A stretch of DNA of 64,000 nucleotides, taken from the NCBI RefSeq assembly GCF_900113275.1, contig NZ_FOOU01000014.1, positions 1-64,000 on the forward strand, in the 5' to 3' direction. A program made the position numbers and the translations under genes. The stretch comes from Neptunomonas qingdaonensis. GTDB lineage: Bacteria > Pseudomonadota > Gammaproteobacteria > Pseudomonadales > Balneatricaceae. This document shows positions 24,784-33,620 of this stretch, piece after piece. Position 1 is the stretch's first letter. Every line of letters starts with the position of its first letter. Below the pieces are notes generated by a model that searched no databases, had not been told where the DNA came from, and saw only the letters and a program-made list of their open reading frames with translations.

Positions 24784-25529
24784 TGCGCCTGACACAGTTC
24801 TTAGTACACGCCGGCATCTGTTCACGGCGTGCGGCTATTAAAATGATCGCTGACGGCCTCGTTAGCATTAATGGCAACATTGCTGAGCATCCTGCAACAG
24901 TAGCCGGTGATGAAGCGATAATTGCTGACGGACGAAAAGCCATATTGCCCGACCAATGCTGCTATGTTATTTACAATAAACCCGTGGGGATCGACTGTAA
25001 TTGTGTTGCTGACAATCCCCACAGTATTGTTAACCATGTAACGCGACCCACACGTTTATTCCCGGTTGGCCGGATTGATAAAGACTCCCACGGGTTAATG
25101 CTGCTCACCAACGACGGTATTTTATGTCAGCGCTTATTATCACCTGATTATTCACATCCTAAAACCTATCGGGTAAGCGTTGAGCCGCACTACCAACAAC
25201 CCGATATTGGCGCTGACTTTCAACAAAGAATGAGCCAGGGAATCGAGCTGGATGGCGTTTTAACACGGCCTTGTCAACTTAAGCTACTGAGTAAAAACCG
25301 TTTCGAAATCACTTTGACACAAGGGCTGAACCGTCAAATCAGACGAATGGCACGTTCGCTGGGTTATAAAGTCATAGACCTGCAACGTATTCGTATTTTG
25401 AATTTAACGTTAACTAGCTTAGCGCTGAATCAAAGCCGTGAGCTAAGCAACACAGAGATCAGCGAACTTAAGGCGCATTTATCACATAGCCAGACTCACA
25501 TGATTGGGCTCAGAGCCGATCTCTGCTAA
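24783..25529 (+). CDS. RluF-type 23S rRNA pseudouridine synthase
   Basis: A 248-residue RsuA/RluB/E/F-family enzyme converting a uridine in 23S rRNA to pseudouridine. It has an N-terminal S4 RNA-binding domain (RLTQFLVHAGICSRRAAIKMI) and a catalytic domain with VGRIDKDSHGLMLLTNDG (catalytic Asp in GRIDKDS) and LTQGLNRQIRRMARSLGY. The motif set fits RluF best, but RluB/RluE-like specificity is not excluded. Its ATG overlaps the preceding stop. Confidence 0.85.
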   Translation: MRLTQFLVHAGICSRRAAIKMIADGLVSINGNIAEHPATVAGDEAIIADGRKAILPDQCCYVIYNKPVGIDCNCVADNPHSIVNHVTRPTRLFPVGRIDKDSHGLMLLTNDGILCQRLLSPDYSHPKTYRVSVEPHYQQPDIGADFQQRMSQGIELDGVLTRPCQLKLLSKNRFEITLTQGLNRQIRRMARSLGYKVIDLQRIRILNLTLTSLALNQSRELSNTEISELKAHLSHSQTHMIGLRADLC

Positions 25530-25583
25530 TATCACGATAATTATTTTTTCTCTTCATTCACCATTTAAGAACACGGCCACTTC

Positions 25584-25835
25584 ATGAAAATATTGATCCG
25601 CAATCTTTCCCGCTCGACTACCGAAGCAGAACTTCTGGCAATGTTCGAGGCTCATGGCGCAGTCCAATCCTGCAATTTGGTGTTAGATCAGCACAATGGA
25701 AAATCCAAGGGCTTTGCTTTTGTCGAGATGCCCAAAATAGGTGATGCCAAGGCCGCCATAAAAACACTAAACGGCACAAAAGTTGGCGACAATATTATTC
25801 GTGTTAAAAAAGCTGAAGAAACAGGCGCGAAATAA
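25584..25835 (+). CDS. RRM-domain RNA-binding protein
   Basis: An 83-residue protein consisting of one RNA recognition motif: RNP2 is ILIRNL (residues 3-8), RNP1 is KGFAFVEM. Bacterial single-RRM proteins of this kind are often cold-induced RNA chaperones; the expression pattern here is not known. It follows the RluF-like gene by 54 bases on the same strand. Confidence 0.92.
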   Translation: MKILIRNLSRSTTEAELLAMFEAHGAVQSCNLVLDQHNGKSKGFAFVEMPKIGDAKAAIKTLNGTKVGDNIIRVKKAEETGAK

Positions 25836-25895
25836 GACACGGGGGCTAAGGCTCTGAGCATTCAGTCACAAGAGCCGATCAATCTCTGCATAGAA

Positions 25896-25920
25896 GATTG
25901 CTGGATGACGTCCAGCAATC
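25896..25920. terminator. perfect 10-bp hairpin between convergent genes
   Basis: GATTGCTGGA and TCCAGCAATC pair perfectly around a 5-base loop (TGACG). It lies between the convergent RRM and DUF1456 genes, as expected for a bidirectional terminator, but there is no clear U-tract on either side. Confidence 0.45.
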
Positions 25921-25939
25921 GCTGAGGTGTAATCGCTGT

Positions 25940-26419
25940 TCAAACAGGTAACTTTTTCTGCTTATCACGATATTTATGCTGCACACCTGAGAGGAAATTA
26001 CGTAATACCTGATCCTGGCAATCGCGATAATTCTGGTGATCCTGCTTACGAAAAAAAGCACTCAGCTCATGCTTGCTGATCTGGTTGTTAGCTTCTGACA
26101 TCACATCAAGAATATCTTCAGCCGTCATGTTTAATGCGATTTTCAATTTCCTGAAAATAATATTATTGTTTAATACACGCTCAGGTTCAGGTGCCGCCCC
26201 CTCTTTTTTGCCACGCATGTCATTTATCAGACCATTCAGAAAAATAGCAAATTCGCGATCACTACAGCGCAGATATTCGGCGTCTTCTTCTTTTTTTAAA
26301 CACCCCGAAATTTGTGCTCTTGTTACCTGATGGTCTGCAAGCCGAAAAATTTCAATCATTTTGGAATCATTAAAATCGAAGGTATAGCGAAGGCGACGTA
26401 AAATATCGTTATTAGTCAC
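25940..26419 (-). CDS. DUF1456 (YehS-like) protein
   Basis: A 159-residue protein with two copies of the DUF1456 unit: N-terminal NDILRRLRYTFDFNDSKMIEIF and C-terminal NIIFRKLKIALNMTAEDILDV, each followed by a helix with acidic and basic residues. The family is widespread in gammaproteobacteria, and the function is unknown. Confidence 0.9.
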   Translation of the reverse strand: MTNNDILRRLRYTFDFNDSKMIEIFRLADHQVTRAQISGCLKKEEDAEYLRCSDREFAIFLNGLINDMRGKKEGAAPEPERVLNNNIIFRKLKIALNMTAEDILDVMSEANNQISKHELSAFFRKQDHQNYRDCQDQVLRNFLSGVQHKYRDKQKKLPV

Positions 26420-26801
26420 ATGTATGCTCTTAGTCTAGTGGCAGCAAGATCACAACGACTCACTGATGGGATGCCCACTTTAACAGATTATTACTTCACT
26501 TTATTCTGTCATTTTCATCATTTCTATTCAGTAGTGCACCACGCACCAGATAAAAAGCACATGTAGAACCAAACCTCTTCTGGGTGAGCCGCGAGAAATG
26601 TTGTTGCTTGTCTAATTATCAAACCACGACACTAATTTTTCTCAAGGCATTCAGAGTGTGTACTGCGTGACTAATTAAACATCGGGACTCAGGCAGTGAA
26701 CTTCTGAAAGAGAAGGGTAATTGCCCGGCCAAGCTTTATTGGCCTATAATTGCTGTAAGGTAGTAGATGTTCCGTTATTACGCGGGCGTGGGAAATATAA
26801 A
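26420..26801. other. gene-free region
   Basis: No gene or clear signal seen between the DUF1456 gene and the cyclic-nucleotide-binding protein gene, other than an ordinary AT-rich promoter region for the latter. Confidence 0.5.
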
Positions 26802-27287
26802 ATGCAAAATTTGACAGGCGCTGAATTAATAGAAAAATTTGGAATAGATTATTTCCACAACGCTTCGACGCTAGGCGCACTATCAAACAACGCTCTCACT
26901 TATCTGCTGGAAAATGGCATCATCTTCCAGCTGGATAAAGGGGATCAATTATTTGCATACGACTCACCCGGCGACAACTTCTTTGTTGTGCTAAAAGGCA
27001 CCATCCAGTTCTACAAAGCCGGCAAACACCAATCCACGCATATCCGTAACTACCAATTTGGTCAGGAAATAGGATCGGTAGCAATGATAGGTCTGCATAA
27101 TAGGGTCGGAGATGCCTTCGCCGGGGAAGACAGCATTGCACTTAAAATATCCTGCAGTCTGTTCCACTCTTTACACGAAACCTTCCCGACTGACTTCGGC
27201 ATACTCCTGCTTAATCTCTCCAGAGAGATGGCCAGGCGGCTTAGAGAGTGTGACGACAAACTAGCCAATCACAATATCACCCACTAG
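26802..27287 (+). CDS. cyclic-nucleotide-binding-domain protein
   Basis: A 161-residue protein made essentially of one cNMP-binding beta-roll (about residues 25-135): FQLDKGDQLFAYDSPGDNFFVVLKG and YQFGQEIGSVAMIG. The final helix (NLSREMARRLRECDDKLANH) resembles the CRP dimer helix, but no DNA-binding helix-turn-helix follows. It may be a stand-alone sensor. The ATG at 26802 with GGGAAATATAAA before it is preferred; upstream codons lack homology. It converges on the decarboxylase gene; the stops are 1 base apart. Confidence 0.82.
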   Translation: MQNLTGAELIEKFGIDYFHNASTLGALSNNALTYLLENGIIFQLDKGDQLFAYDSPGDNFFVVLKGTIQFYKAGKHQSTHIRNYQFGQEIGSVAMIGLHNRVGDAFAGEDSIALKISCSLFHSLHETFPTDFGILLLNLSREMARRLRECDDKLANHNITH

Positions 27288-27288
27288 A

Positions 27289-28707
27289 TCAGCTGTTAAG
27301 TTGATCGGCGACCAGCTCTCTGCCAATTAACTCACACTGATCCAGCAACAAGGATATATGCTGACGCGTCACTTCACCATTCGCTAAGATTAAACGAATA
27401 CCTGAACACCCTTTGTACTGCGCATAATCCACATACGGGCCACCGTTACGCATCATCGTCTTACAAATATCTATGTTCAGTTGACGAATAGCCTGCTCAT
27501 CCGTCATATGCTCCGGGCGATAACGAAACAGCACATTAAGGTACACAGCAGGTGCTAACATTTCTAGCGAATCACTCTGCTCTATCATCTCTACACAATC
27601 CGTTTTGATGGATTGCAGATGATCAATCTTAGCGGCAAACCCTTGGTTACCTATCGCTTTCCAACTCAACCACACCTTTAAGGCATCAGCACGACGACCA
27701 CATTGAATCGAGCGCTCGCCTAAGTTGTAGGCTGCATTTTCATCGGCATGAAACAGGTACTCCCCCCCTCCGCCAGAACAACAGGCGTTTAAAGCACCTG
27801 CATGTTTAACCAGGATAACCGCTGCCGTAATCGGCACGTTCATCAGCTTGTGCGCATCCCAGGTAAAAGAATCCGCCAGATGGCTATCGGCTAACAAGTG
27901 CCGATGCTGTTCTGAAAAGAGAATCGGCCCACCCCAGGCAGCATCGATATGTAGCCAGATATTGTGCGCACGGGCAATCTTGCTGCAAACCGCTACCGGA
28001 TCATAAGCACCAGTGACTGTTGTCCCTGCCGTTAAGCCAATATAGAAAGGCAGATGACCCTGCTTAAGGCTTTTAGCAATCTCTTTTTGTAACGCGACAG
28101 CGCAGATCCTGCCCTCATTATCGCTGGCCACAGCAACCAGGTTATCTGTCCCGATTCCCAATACGTTAGCCGCTTTTTGCGCTGAGTAATGCGCCTGATC
28201 AGAAACATAAGCGACCAGTGTGCGCCCGCCGGCGCCCTTCGTTTTGTAATCCGGGCAGACATGGTGACGCGCCAGCATCATGCCGATCAGGTTCGCCTGA
28301 CTACCACCCGCCACCATCACACCTTCGCCTTGATTCTCAGCATCATCAAAACCCACCAACTTATTCCATTGGCGAATCAGCTCCAGCTCCATCAAGGTCG
28401 CAACCGGCCCTACTTGATAGGTATGCATAGTGGCGTTGCTCAGGCTGGTAATCCAGTCGCCCAGCAACGCATGTTTGTTTTGGCCTGAGTAGAGCAACTT
28501 AAAAAAATCGACTTGCGATACATCGGGATTGTAATGCAGATACGCTTTTATCGCTTCTTCCAGAGCTTCCTGATCACAACCCTCTTCTCCTAACGAGATA
28601 TCCAGAATTTTTTCCAACTCAGCAGCGGCAGGCGCCTGCGAGACAGGCCTGTTTTTCGGCATCCACTCGTGAATAGCGCGGGATAATAGTTCGAGGCTTT
28701 CTTTCAT
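27289..28707 (-). CDS. PLP-dependent group II amino-acid decarboxylase
   Basis: A 472-residue enzyme of the glutamate/aromatic amino acid/diaminobutyrate decarboxylase group. PLP-binding Lys287 is in FTWDAHKLMNVP; Asp255 is in HIDAAWGG; GSQANL (136-141) binds phosphate; and His173 in SDQAHYS stacks on the cofactor ring. The exact substrate (2,4-diaminobutyrate, aspartate or cysteine sulfinate are candidates) cannot be read from these motifs. GGAG precedes the ATG at 28707. It is divergent from the PsiE-like gene. Confidence 0.85.
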   Translation of the reverse strand: MKESLELLSRAIHEWMPKNRPVSQAPAAAELEKILDISLGEEGCDQEALEEAIKAYLHYNPDVSQVDFFKLLYSGQNKHALLGDWITSLSNATMHTYQVGPVATLMELELIRQWNKLVGFDDAENQGEGVMVAGGSQANLIGMMLARHHVCPDYKTKGAGGRTLVAYVSDQAHYSAQKAANVLGIGTDNLVAVASDNEGRICAVALQKEIAKSLKQGHLPFYIGLTAGTTVTGAYDPVAVCSKIARAHNIWLHIDAAWGGPILFSEQHRHLLADSHLADSFTWDAHKLMNVPITAAVILVKHAGALNACCSGGGGEYLFHADENAAYNLGERSIQCGRRADALKVWLSWKAIGNQGFAAKIDHLQSIKTDCVEMIEQSDSLEMLAPAVYLNVLFRYRPEHMTDEQAIRQLNIDICKTMMRNGGPYVDYAQYKGCSGIRLILANGEVTRQHISLLLDQCELIGRELVADQLNS

Positions 28708-28859
28708 CTTTTACATCTCCAAGGGCTGAGATACCTGCGCCGAAGTGCTGAACTGCGCAAACAATGAGATTTGCGTCACTCTATTCTTAGCTACCATATA
28801 AACTGATCAGTGCCACATTCAAGTCCTTGCCATTCTCCAATAGTTCCCATCTAATGGAG

Positions 28860-28889
28860 AGCAAGATCACGATGGATGATGATCTTGCT
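28860..28889 (+). promoter_or_regulatory. perfect hairpin in the leader of the PsiE-like gene
   Basis: AGCAAGATCA (28860-28869) and TGATCTTGCT (28880-28889) form a 10-bp stem with a 10-base loop, about 30 bases before the ATG. It could be an operator or an RNA stem; no U-tract follows directly. Confidence 0.4.
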
Positions 28890-28920
28890 ACTGATTTTAC
28901 ATCATTTTCCTGGAGTATTT

Positions 28921-29400
28921 ATGAAGCATGAAGAGATATCAGAGGATCATTCTGATCCTCTGATAAAAGCATTACACCGTGCCATTCGGGTTGGAATAAA
29001 ATTACTGGCTGTTTTGATGGTATTTGTAATTTTTTGGAGTATTGCCGATGTTGTACTTGTTCTCTACAACAAGCTAGCCTCTCCACCCTTTTTTCTCCTT
29101 GATATCAACGACATACTTGAAACTTTCGCGGCTTTTTTGGTTGTACTGATAGGTATCGAAATCTTCATCAACATCCGGCTATATCTTGGCAGCAATACCT
29201 TTCCGGTAGAGTTAGTTATTGCAACAGCGCTGATGGCGATTGCCCGAAAGGTTATTGTATTAGACCTTAAACTGGTCACTTCAGAACAGATAGTAGGTCT
29301 TGGTTTTGTTACCCTTGCACTGGGTGTAGCTTACTGGCTGGTTAAACATATCAATAATCAAGTTAGCAATAATCAAAATCAAGACCATACTCTGGACTAA
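28921..29400 (+). CDS. PsiE-like (phosphate-starvation-inducible) membrane protein
   Basis: A 159-residue inner-membrane protein with four helices (about residues 22-42, 55-85, 95-110 and 120-140), including KLLAVLMVFVIFWSIADVV and AIARKVIVLD, which fit the PsiE family. The family is named for induction by phosphate starvation in E. coli; its biochemical role is unknown. The ATG at 28921 follows CCTGGAG; the upstream in-frame ATG at 28876 falls in the hairpin and is unlikely. Confidence 0.8.
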   Translation: MKHEEISEDHSDPLIKALHRAIRVGIKLLAVLMVFVIFWSIADVVLVLYNKLASPPFFLLDINDILETFAAFLVVLIGIEIFINIRLYLGSNTFPVELVIATALMAIARKVIVLDLKLVTSEQIVGLGFVTLALGVAYWLVKHINNQVSNNQNQDHTLD

Positions 29401-29459
29401 ACCTGCCACATACTATCTGCAAGTAGCCAATAATTATTTATTCAGGGCTTTGTTAAACC

Positions 29460-30422
29460 ATGTTAAATCTTCTTTATTTACTTCTCGGGATCGGGCTATT
29501 AACCGCTGGCGGTGAAGTATTGATTCGAGGGTCGTTGACTATCGCTAAGCGACTGGGGATTTCTCCTTTGCTATCAGGGTTGCTGATCGTTGGATTTGGT
29601 ACATCAATGCCTGAACTTGTCGTTTCTGTTGATGCAGCTATCAACGGGCAGCCCGATATTGCTATCGGAAATGTTGTCGGTAGCAATATTGCCAATATTC
29701 TTTTGATTCTGGGTGTCTGTGCCTTGATTACTCCTTTGGCTGTTTCGCCTTTGTCGCTTCGCCGTGACGCTGTGGTGGTCATTGCTGCCAGCCTGCTATT
29801 TGTCTTGCTCGCTGCTGGACGCGCCCTATCCATAGTCGATGGGATAATCTTTATCGCTGCCCTTTTTAGCTATTTAATATGGGCTTATTGGACGGAAAAG
29901 GATAAATCCACACCTTCGGGTGCGGTACATGCGGCTGAAGCCACGGAAATAGAAAAGGTACCAGAATCTGCTTTATGGTCTGCTATTGCCGTTATTGGGG
30001 GGCTTGCTTTGCTGATTGCCGGGTCTCAGGTTTTACTCAAAGGCGCAGTGGGTATTGCAAATGGCTTAGGTGTTTCACAGGCTGTTATTGGGCTGACATT
30101 GGTAGCCGTCGGCACATCTCTTCCTGAACTAACGATCTCTGTCATCGCGGCTCTGCGGCGGCACGCTGACGTAGCCGTGGGGAATATCCTTGGAAGCAAT
30201 ATTTTTAACCTGTTAGGTATACTCGGCGTTTCTGCAATAATGCAGCCCATCTCTATTAAAGGCCGGGTGCTGGAGTTTGACCAATGGGTAATGCTTGGGG
30301 CAGCGTTCCTGATTTTCCTGTTCTTATTTACAGACCGCAGGCTAAGCCGAATAGAAGGCGGGGTGTTATTGCTGGGTTACTTTGCTTATCTCTTCATCAG
30401 TTTCTTTTTCATTGAGAGTTAA
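29460..30422 (+). CDS. calcium/sodium antiporter (YrbG/CaxA-type)
   Basis: A 320-residue inner-membrane exchanger with ten helices in two inverted halves. Each half carries the conserved cation-binding repeat: GFGTSMPELVVSVDAA in the first and AVGTSLPELTISVIAA in the second, and GNVVGSNIANILLILG / GNILGSNIFNLLGILG. Expected to exchange Ca2+ for Na+ or H+. Possibly in one transcript with the PsiE-like gene 60 bases upstream. Confidence 0.93.
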   Translation: MLNLLYLLLGIGLLTAGGEVLIRGSLTIAKRLGISPLLSGLLIVGFGTSMPELVVSVDAAINGQPDIAIGNVVGSNIANILLILGVCALITPLAVSPLSLRRDAVVVIAASLLFVLLAAGRALSIVDGIIFIAALFSYLIWAYWTEKDKSTPSGAVHAAEATEIEKVPESALWSAIAVIGGLALLIAGSQVLLKGAVGIANGLGVSQAVIGLTLVAVGTSLPELTISVIAALRRHADVAVGNILGSNIFNLLGILGVSAIMQPISIKGRVLEFDQWVMLGAAFLIFLFLFTDRRLSRIEGGVLLLGYFAYLFISFFFIES

Positions 30423-30513
30423 TCGGAAATTACTCAATAGTCAGATGCTATGCCGTGCTTTCTTCTGATACTATCGGGCAACAGTACCGAGCAATATCAC
30501 CGGGCAATTGTGA

Positions 30514-30702
30514 TCAACGCGGCAACCACAAGATCATGATAATGCAGAACACAACCAAGGCTATAAAATAGCGTATAAACTTTTTTTGTGCTGCGATAAT
30601 GTTCTGCTCTTTCTGCGCGACTGTTGGCGTTTTACAGTGCGGGCAATAACCCAACTCTTCTGAAAAGCTTCTGGCACAATGGCTACAGGCAATCTCACTC
30701 AT
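30514..30702 (-). CDS. small zinc-ribbon membrane protein
   Basis: A 62-residue protein: two CxxC pairs (IACSHCARSF and GYCPHCKTP) form a zinc ribbon, followed by a helix and a single C-terminal membrane span (FIALVVFCIIMILWLP). The function is unknown. It converges on the antiporter gene. Confidence 0.75.
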   Translation of the reverse strand: MSEIACSHCARSFSEELGYCPHCKTPTVAQKEQNIIAAQKKFIRYFIALVVFCIIMILWLPR

Positions 30703-30936
30703 GATGAATACTCGTTCACTCGATCAGTTGCTACCTTAACCCAATAAGACATAAAAAATAACAATGGCCTAATAGATTCAATTGGTAATTTATGCAGTAA
30801 TTAATCAAAATAAAGAATATCTGGTATGTCATGTGACATGCTCTGATTTTCTAAGCCTGGTATCAATCAACAGAACAAGCAGATTTATTTTTCATTGCGC
30901 ATGTCCATAAGCGGTTCTTTTAATAAGGTAGAAGCC

Positions 30937-32484
30937 ATGAATAATGACAAAAAAGACCTCCACTCCCATGATGCGGATTTTCTCGAACCGGGCGACCGGC
31001 GTGATCCAGACTATAAGGATCGCCCTGAAACGACGCTTGCTCCCGTCCGTGGTTTACGCCTGATCGGCTTAATCGGTGGGCCAGTAGCGGCCATCATTAT
31101 TCTGCTGCTGCCTGCACCTGAAGGCATGCCATTAGAGGCGTGGCGTTTGGTTGCCATGGCCGTATGGATGGTCGGATGGTGGCTGACCGAAGCAGTACCT
31201 ATTCCGGCAACGGCCTTGCTGCCAATGATCCTGATGCCGCTATTAAGCATCGATAAGATAAAGCCTGTTGCCGCTAACTATGCTCATCCCTTGATTTACC
31301 TGTTCCTGGGTGGCTTTCTGTTGGCCGCGGCCATGCAACATGTGGGTTTACACCGACGTATCGCACTAAAGATCGTTAGCCGTATTGGCTCATCACCCTC
31401 CAGGATCATTCTCGGCTTTATGCTGGCGACCGCCTTTTTGTCGATGTGGATCTCTAACACCGCCACCACCATCATGATGTTTGCGGTTGGTTTATCGGTT
31501 ATAGATTTTATTTCCAAACAAACAGAAGACAAAAAAGTAGTCCGCAATTTTGGTGTGGCGCTGATGCTTTCCATCGCCTATAGCGCTTCGATCGGTGGTG
31601 TGGGCACGCTCATCGGTACCCCCCCTAATGCCCTGCTGGCAAGTTTTCTACAAAGCACCTACAACATCGAAATTACTTTCTTTAACTGGATGCTGCTCGG
31701 CGTGCCGGTGGTCGTTATCATGTTGCCAGCCACTTGGCTGCTTTTGACGAAGCTGCTATTTCCCTCTCACCAAATCGCCATTGAAGATCCCGGTAGCGTT
31801 GTCGAGCGTGAGCTAAAATCACTGGGAATTATGTCAAGAGGCGAGAAGCTGGTCGGTATCGTTTTCCTCTGTGCTGCACTGGGGTGGATTTTCCGTGGTT
31901 TATTGGTCAAGTTAACCGGTTTACCGCTTAATGACACCATCATTGCGCTACTCGCCGCCATGGTGTTGTTTGCGGTACCGATTTCACGCGCAAGAGGAGA
32001 ATTCGCACTCGACTGGGAAGCGGCACGCAACGTTCCCTGGGGCGTGTTATTGTTGTTTGGAGGCGGTTTAGCACTGGCCAGCGGCTTTAAATCCACAGGT
32101 TTGGCTGAATGGATCGGTAGCTCTGTTGCTGGTATCGATATCAGCACGGTCTTATTGGTGCTGTTAGTCATTGTAGTGATCGTCTATCTAACCGAAATCA
32201 CTTCTAATACAGCGTCTACAGCCACCTTTTTGCCGATACTCGCCGCCGTTGCTGTCGGCTTCGGACTCGATCCGCGTATCCTTACGATACCGGTAGCGCT
32301 GGCCGCTTCAATGGCCTTTATGATGCCGGTTGCCACGCCACCTAATGCCATTGTTTTCTCCTACGAACAGATGGAGTTACGCGATATGGTACGTGCGGGT
32401 TTCCTGCTGAACATCTTGGCTATTATCGTATCCTTCGGCCTGTTTATGTTGCTCGGTGAGATCGTGTTCGGTCTGAAGTTCTAA
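30937..32484 (+). CDS. SLC13/DASS-family sodium:anion symporter, copy 1
   Basis: A 515-residue membrane transporter of the divalent anion:Na+ symporter family (dicarboxylates, sulfate or similar). It has a charged cytoplasmic N-terminus (DKKDLHSHD) and about 12 membrane helices. It carries the two Ser-Asn-Thr-type motifs of the family: MWISNTATTIMM (first half) and TEITSNTASTATFLP (second half), plus TPPNAIVFSYEQM. The ATG at 30937 is selected by the AAGGTAGAAG site and alignment with copy 2 at 34597. A hairpin and a small gene follow. Confidence 0.93.
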   Translation: MNNDKKDLHSHDADFLEPGDRRDPDYKDRPETTLAPVRGLRLIGLIGGPVAAIIILLLPAPEGMPLEAWRLVAMAVWMVGWWLTEAVPIPATALLPMILMPLLSIDKIKPVAANYAHPLIYLFLGGFLLAAAMQHVGLHRRIALKIVSRIGSSPSRIILGFMLATAFLSMWISNTATTIMMFAVGLSVIDFISKQTEDKKVVRNFGVALMLSIAYSASIGGVGTLIGTPPNALLASFLQSTYNIEITFFNWMLLGVPVVVIMLPATWLLLTKLLFPSHQIAIEDPGSVVERELKSLGIMSRGEKLVGIVFLCAALGWIFRGLLVKLTGLPLNDTIIALLAAMVLFAVPISRARGEFALDWEAARNVPWGVLLLFGGGLALASGFKSTGLAEWIGSSVAGIDISTVLLVLLVIVVIVYLTEITSNTASTATFLPILAAVAVGFGLDPRILTIPVALAASMAFMMPVATPPNAIVFSYEQMELRDMVRAGFLLNILAIIVSFGLFMLLGEIVFGLKF

Positions 32485-32505
32485 GCCCACCTTCAAACCT
32501 GCCTA

Positions 32506-32537
32506 TCCGGATATCGTTAGTAATAACGATATCCGGA
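32506..32537 (+). terminator. 14-bp GTAA-capped hairpin after DASS copy 1
   Basis: TCCGGATATCGTTA (32506-32519) pairs perfectly with TAACGATATCCGGA (32524-32537) around GTAA, a GNRA tetraloop. An identical hairpin follows DASS copy 2. There is no U-tract, so it is more an mRNA-stabilising or processing stem than a standard terminator. Confidence 0.6.
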
Positions 32538-32600
32538 ATCTTGGACGGGTAGATATACCGATCCAGCCATTTCGAACACATTAAGCAGTCGCTGAAGTCA

Positions 32601-32927
32601 ATGAAAAAGACCGATAAGAAAATTGAAAACGCGATCAGGATAGCGCTGACCGAAGTTTGTGACCTGGCCCTGGATGAAGTACCTGGTTTTAAATGGATCA
32701 CCCACTTTGTAAATTACGATGCTTTTCCGGGTTCTCTTATCGTTGTTTGTGTCTTTGCTACAAAAAGTGATTTGGCCAGCGCCCTGAGTACACATCACGA
32801 TGACTTTTTACGAACACTGATAACTAACAAACTCAGTGCGGCTAATATTCAATGTAAGGATAGCCAGCAGTATGTGCGTTTTGATTCTGAAGAAACCTGG
32901 GAAGTCCAAAGGTATCGTCTACACTGA
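32601..32927 (+). CDS. hypothetical protein following DASS copy 1
   Basis: A 108-residue protein with no family recognised: an acidic/helical N-terminus (KKIENAIRIALTEVCDLALD), a central hydrophobic strand pair (GSLIVVCVFATKSDLASAL) and a charged C-terminus. It overlaps the region before the GDSL gene by only a few bases (its stop is 5 bases before the next ATG). A decayed copy follows DASS copy 2, showing that transporter and this gene were duplicated together. Confidence 0.65.
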   Translation: MKKTDKKIENAIRIALTEVCDLALDEVPGFKWITHFVNYDAFPGSLIVVCVFATKSDLASALSTHHDDFLRTLITNKLSAANIQCKDSQQYVRFDSEETWEVQRYRLH

Positions 32928-32932
32928 ATGGT

Positions 32933-33583
32933 ATGATTAAATCAAACAAAGTTCTTCACATACCGTTTCTTCACATAAGGCTTCTTCAAGCTATCGCTGT
33001 TGCACTCATCACCCTGTTACTCAGTGGTTGCAGTGAGCCAAAGCTAGAGCCTATTAAATATGGCGGCACTATTCTGGCCTTTGGCGACAGCCTTACTTTT
33101 GGAGTAGGCACCGCCGAAACTCATAGCTACCCAGCCGTGCTTTCTGAGCTTAGCGGGTTAAATGTTATTAATGCCGGTATTTCTGGTGAGACCACAGAAA
33201 GCGGCTTAAAAAGACTACCGCTTGAGCTAGATCGCACGTCCCCCGATCTAATAATCCTTATCGAGGGTGGCAATGATATTTTGCAGAACAAAAGCGAGCT
33301 TTCCATCAAATCCAATCTCAGAAAGATGATCGAACTTGCACAAAGCAGAGATATACCGGTTGTACTTATCGGTGTACCGCAAAAGCGTTTATTCTCAGAT
33401 TCGGCGCCGCTTTTCCAAGAGCTTGCTGAGGATTACCAATTAGTATTTGATGGAACCTTGATTGGTAGTTTACTACGCAGTCCGTCGTCAAAATCTGACC
33501 ATGTACACTTCAATACTGAAGGCTACCGTAAAATGGCCGAGTCAATCTATAAGCTGCTGAGTGACAATGGTGCCCTGTTGTAA
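32933..33583 (+). CDS. GDSL/SGNH-family lipase/esterase, lipoprotein
   Basis: A 216-residue arylesterase/lysophospholipase of the TesA type. The signal peptide ends in a lipobox (LLLSGC, Cys33). Catalytic elements: GDSLTFG (Ser53), Gly in NAGISGET, Asn114 in GGND, and Asp189/His192 in SDHVHF. As a lipoprotein it would act on esters in the periplasm. The ATG lies 5 bases after the stop of the previous gene, so the two are coupled. Confidence 0.9.
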   Translation: MIKSNKVLHIPFLHIRLLQAIAVALITLLLSGCSEPKLEPIKYGGTILAFGDSLTFGVGTAETHSYPAVLSELSGLNVINAGISGETTESGLKRLPLELDRTSPDLIILIEGGNDILQNKSELSIKSNLRKMIELAQSRDIPVVLIGVPQKRLFSDSAPLFQELAEDYQLVFDGTLIGSLLRSPSSKSDHVHFNTEGYRKMAESIYKLLSDNGALL

Positions 33584-33620
33584 AAGCAATTAAAAATTCA
33601 AAGCCGCCAGCATTCCCTGA

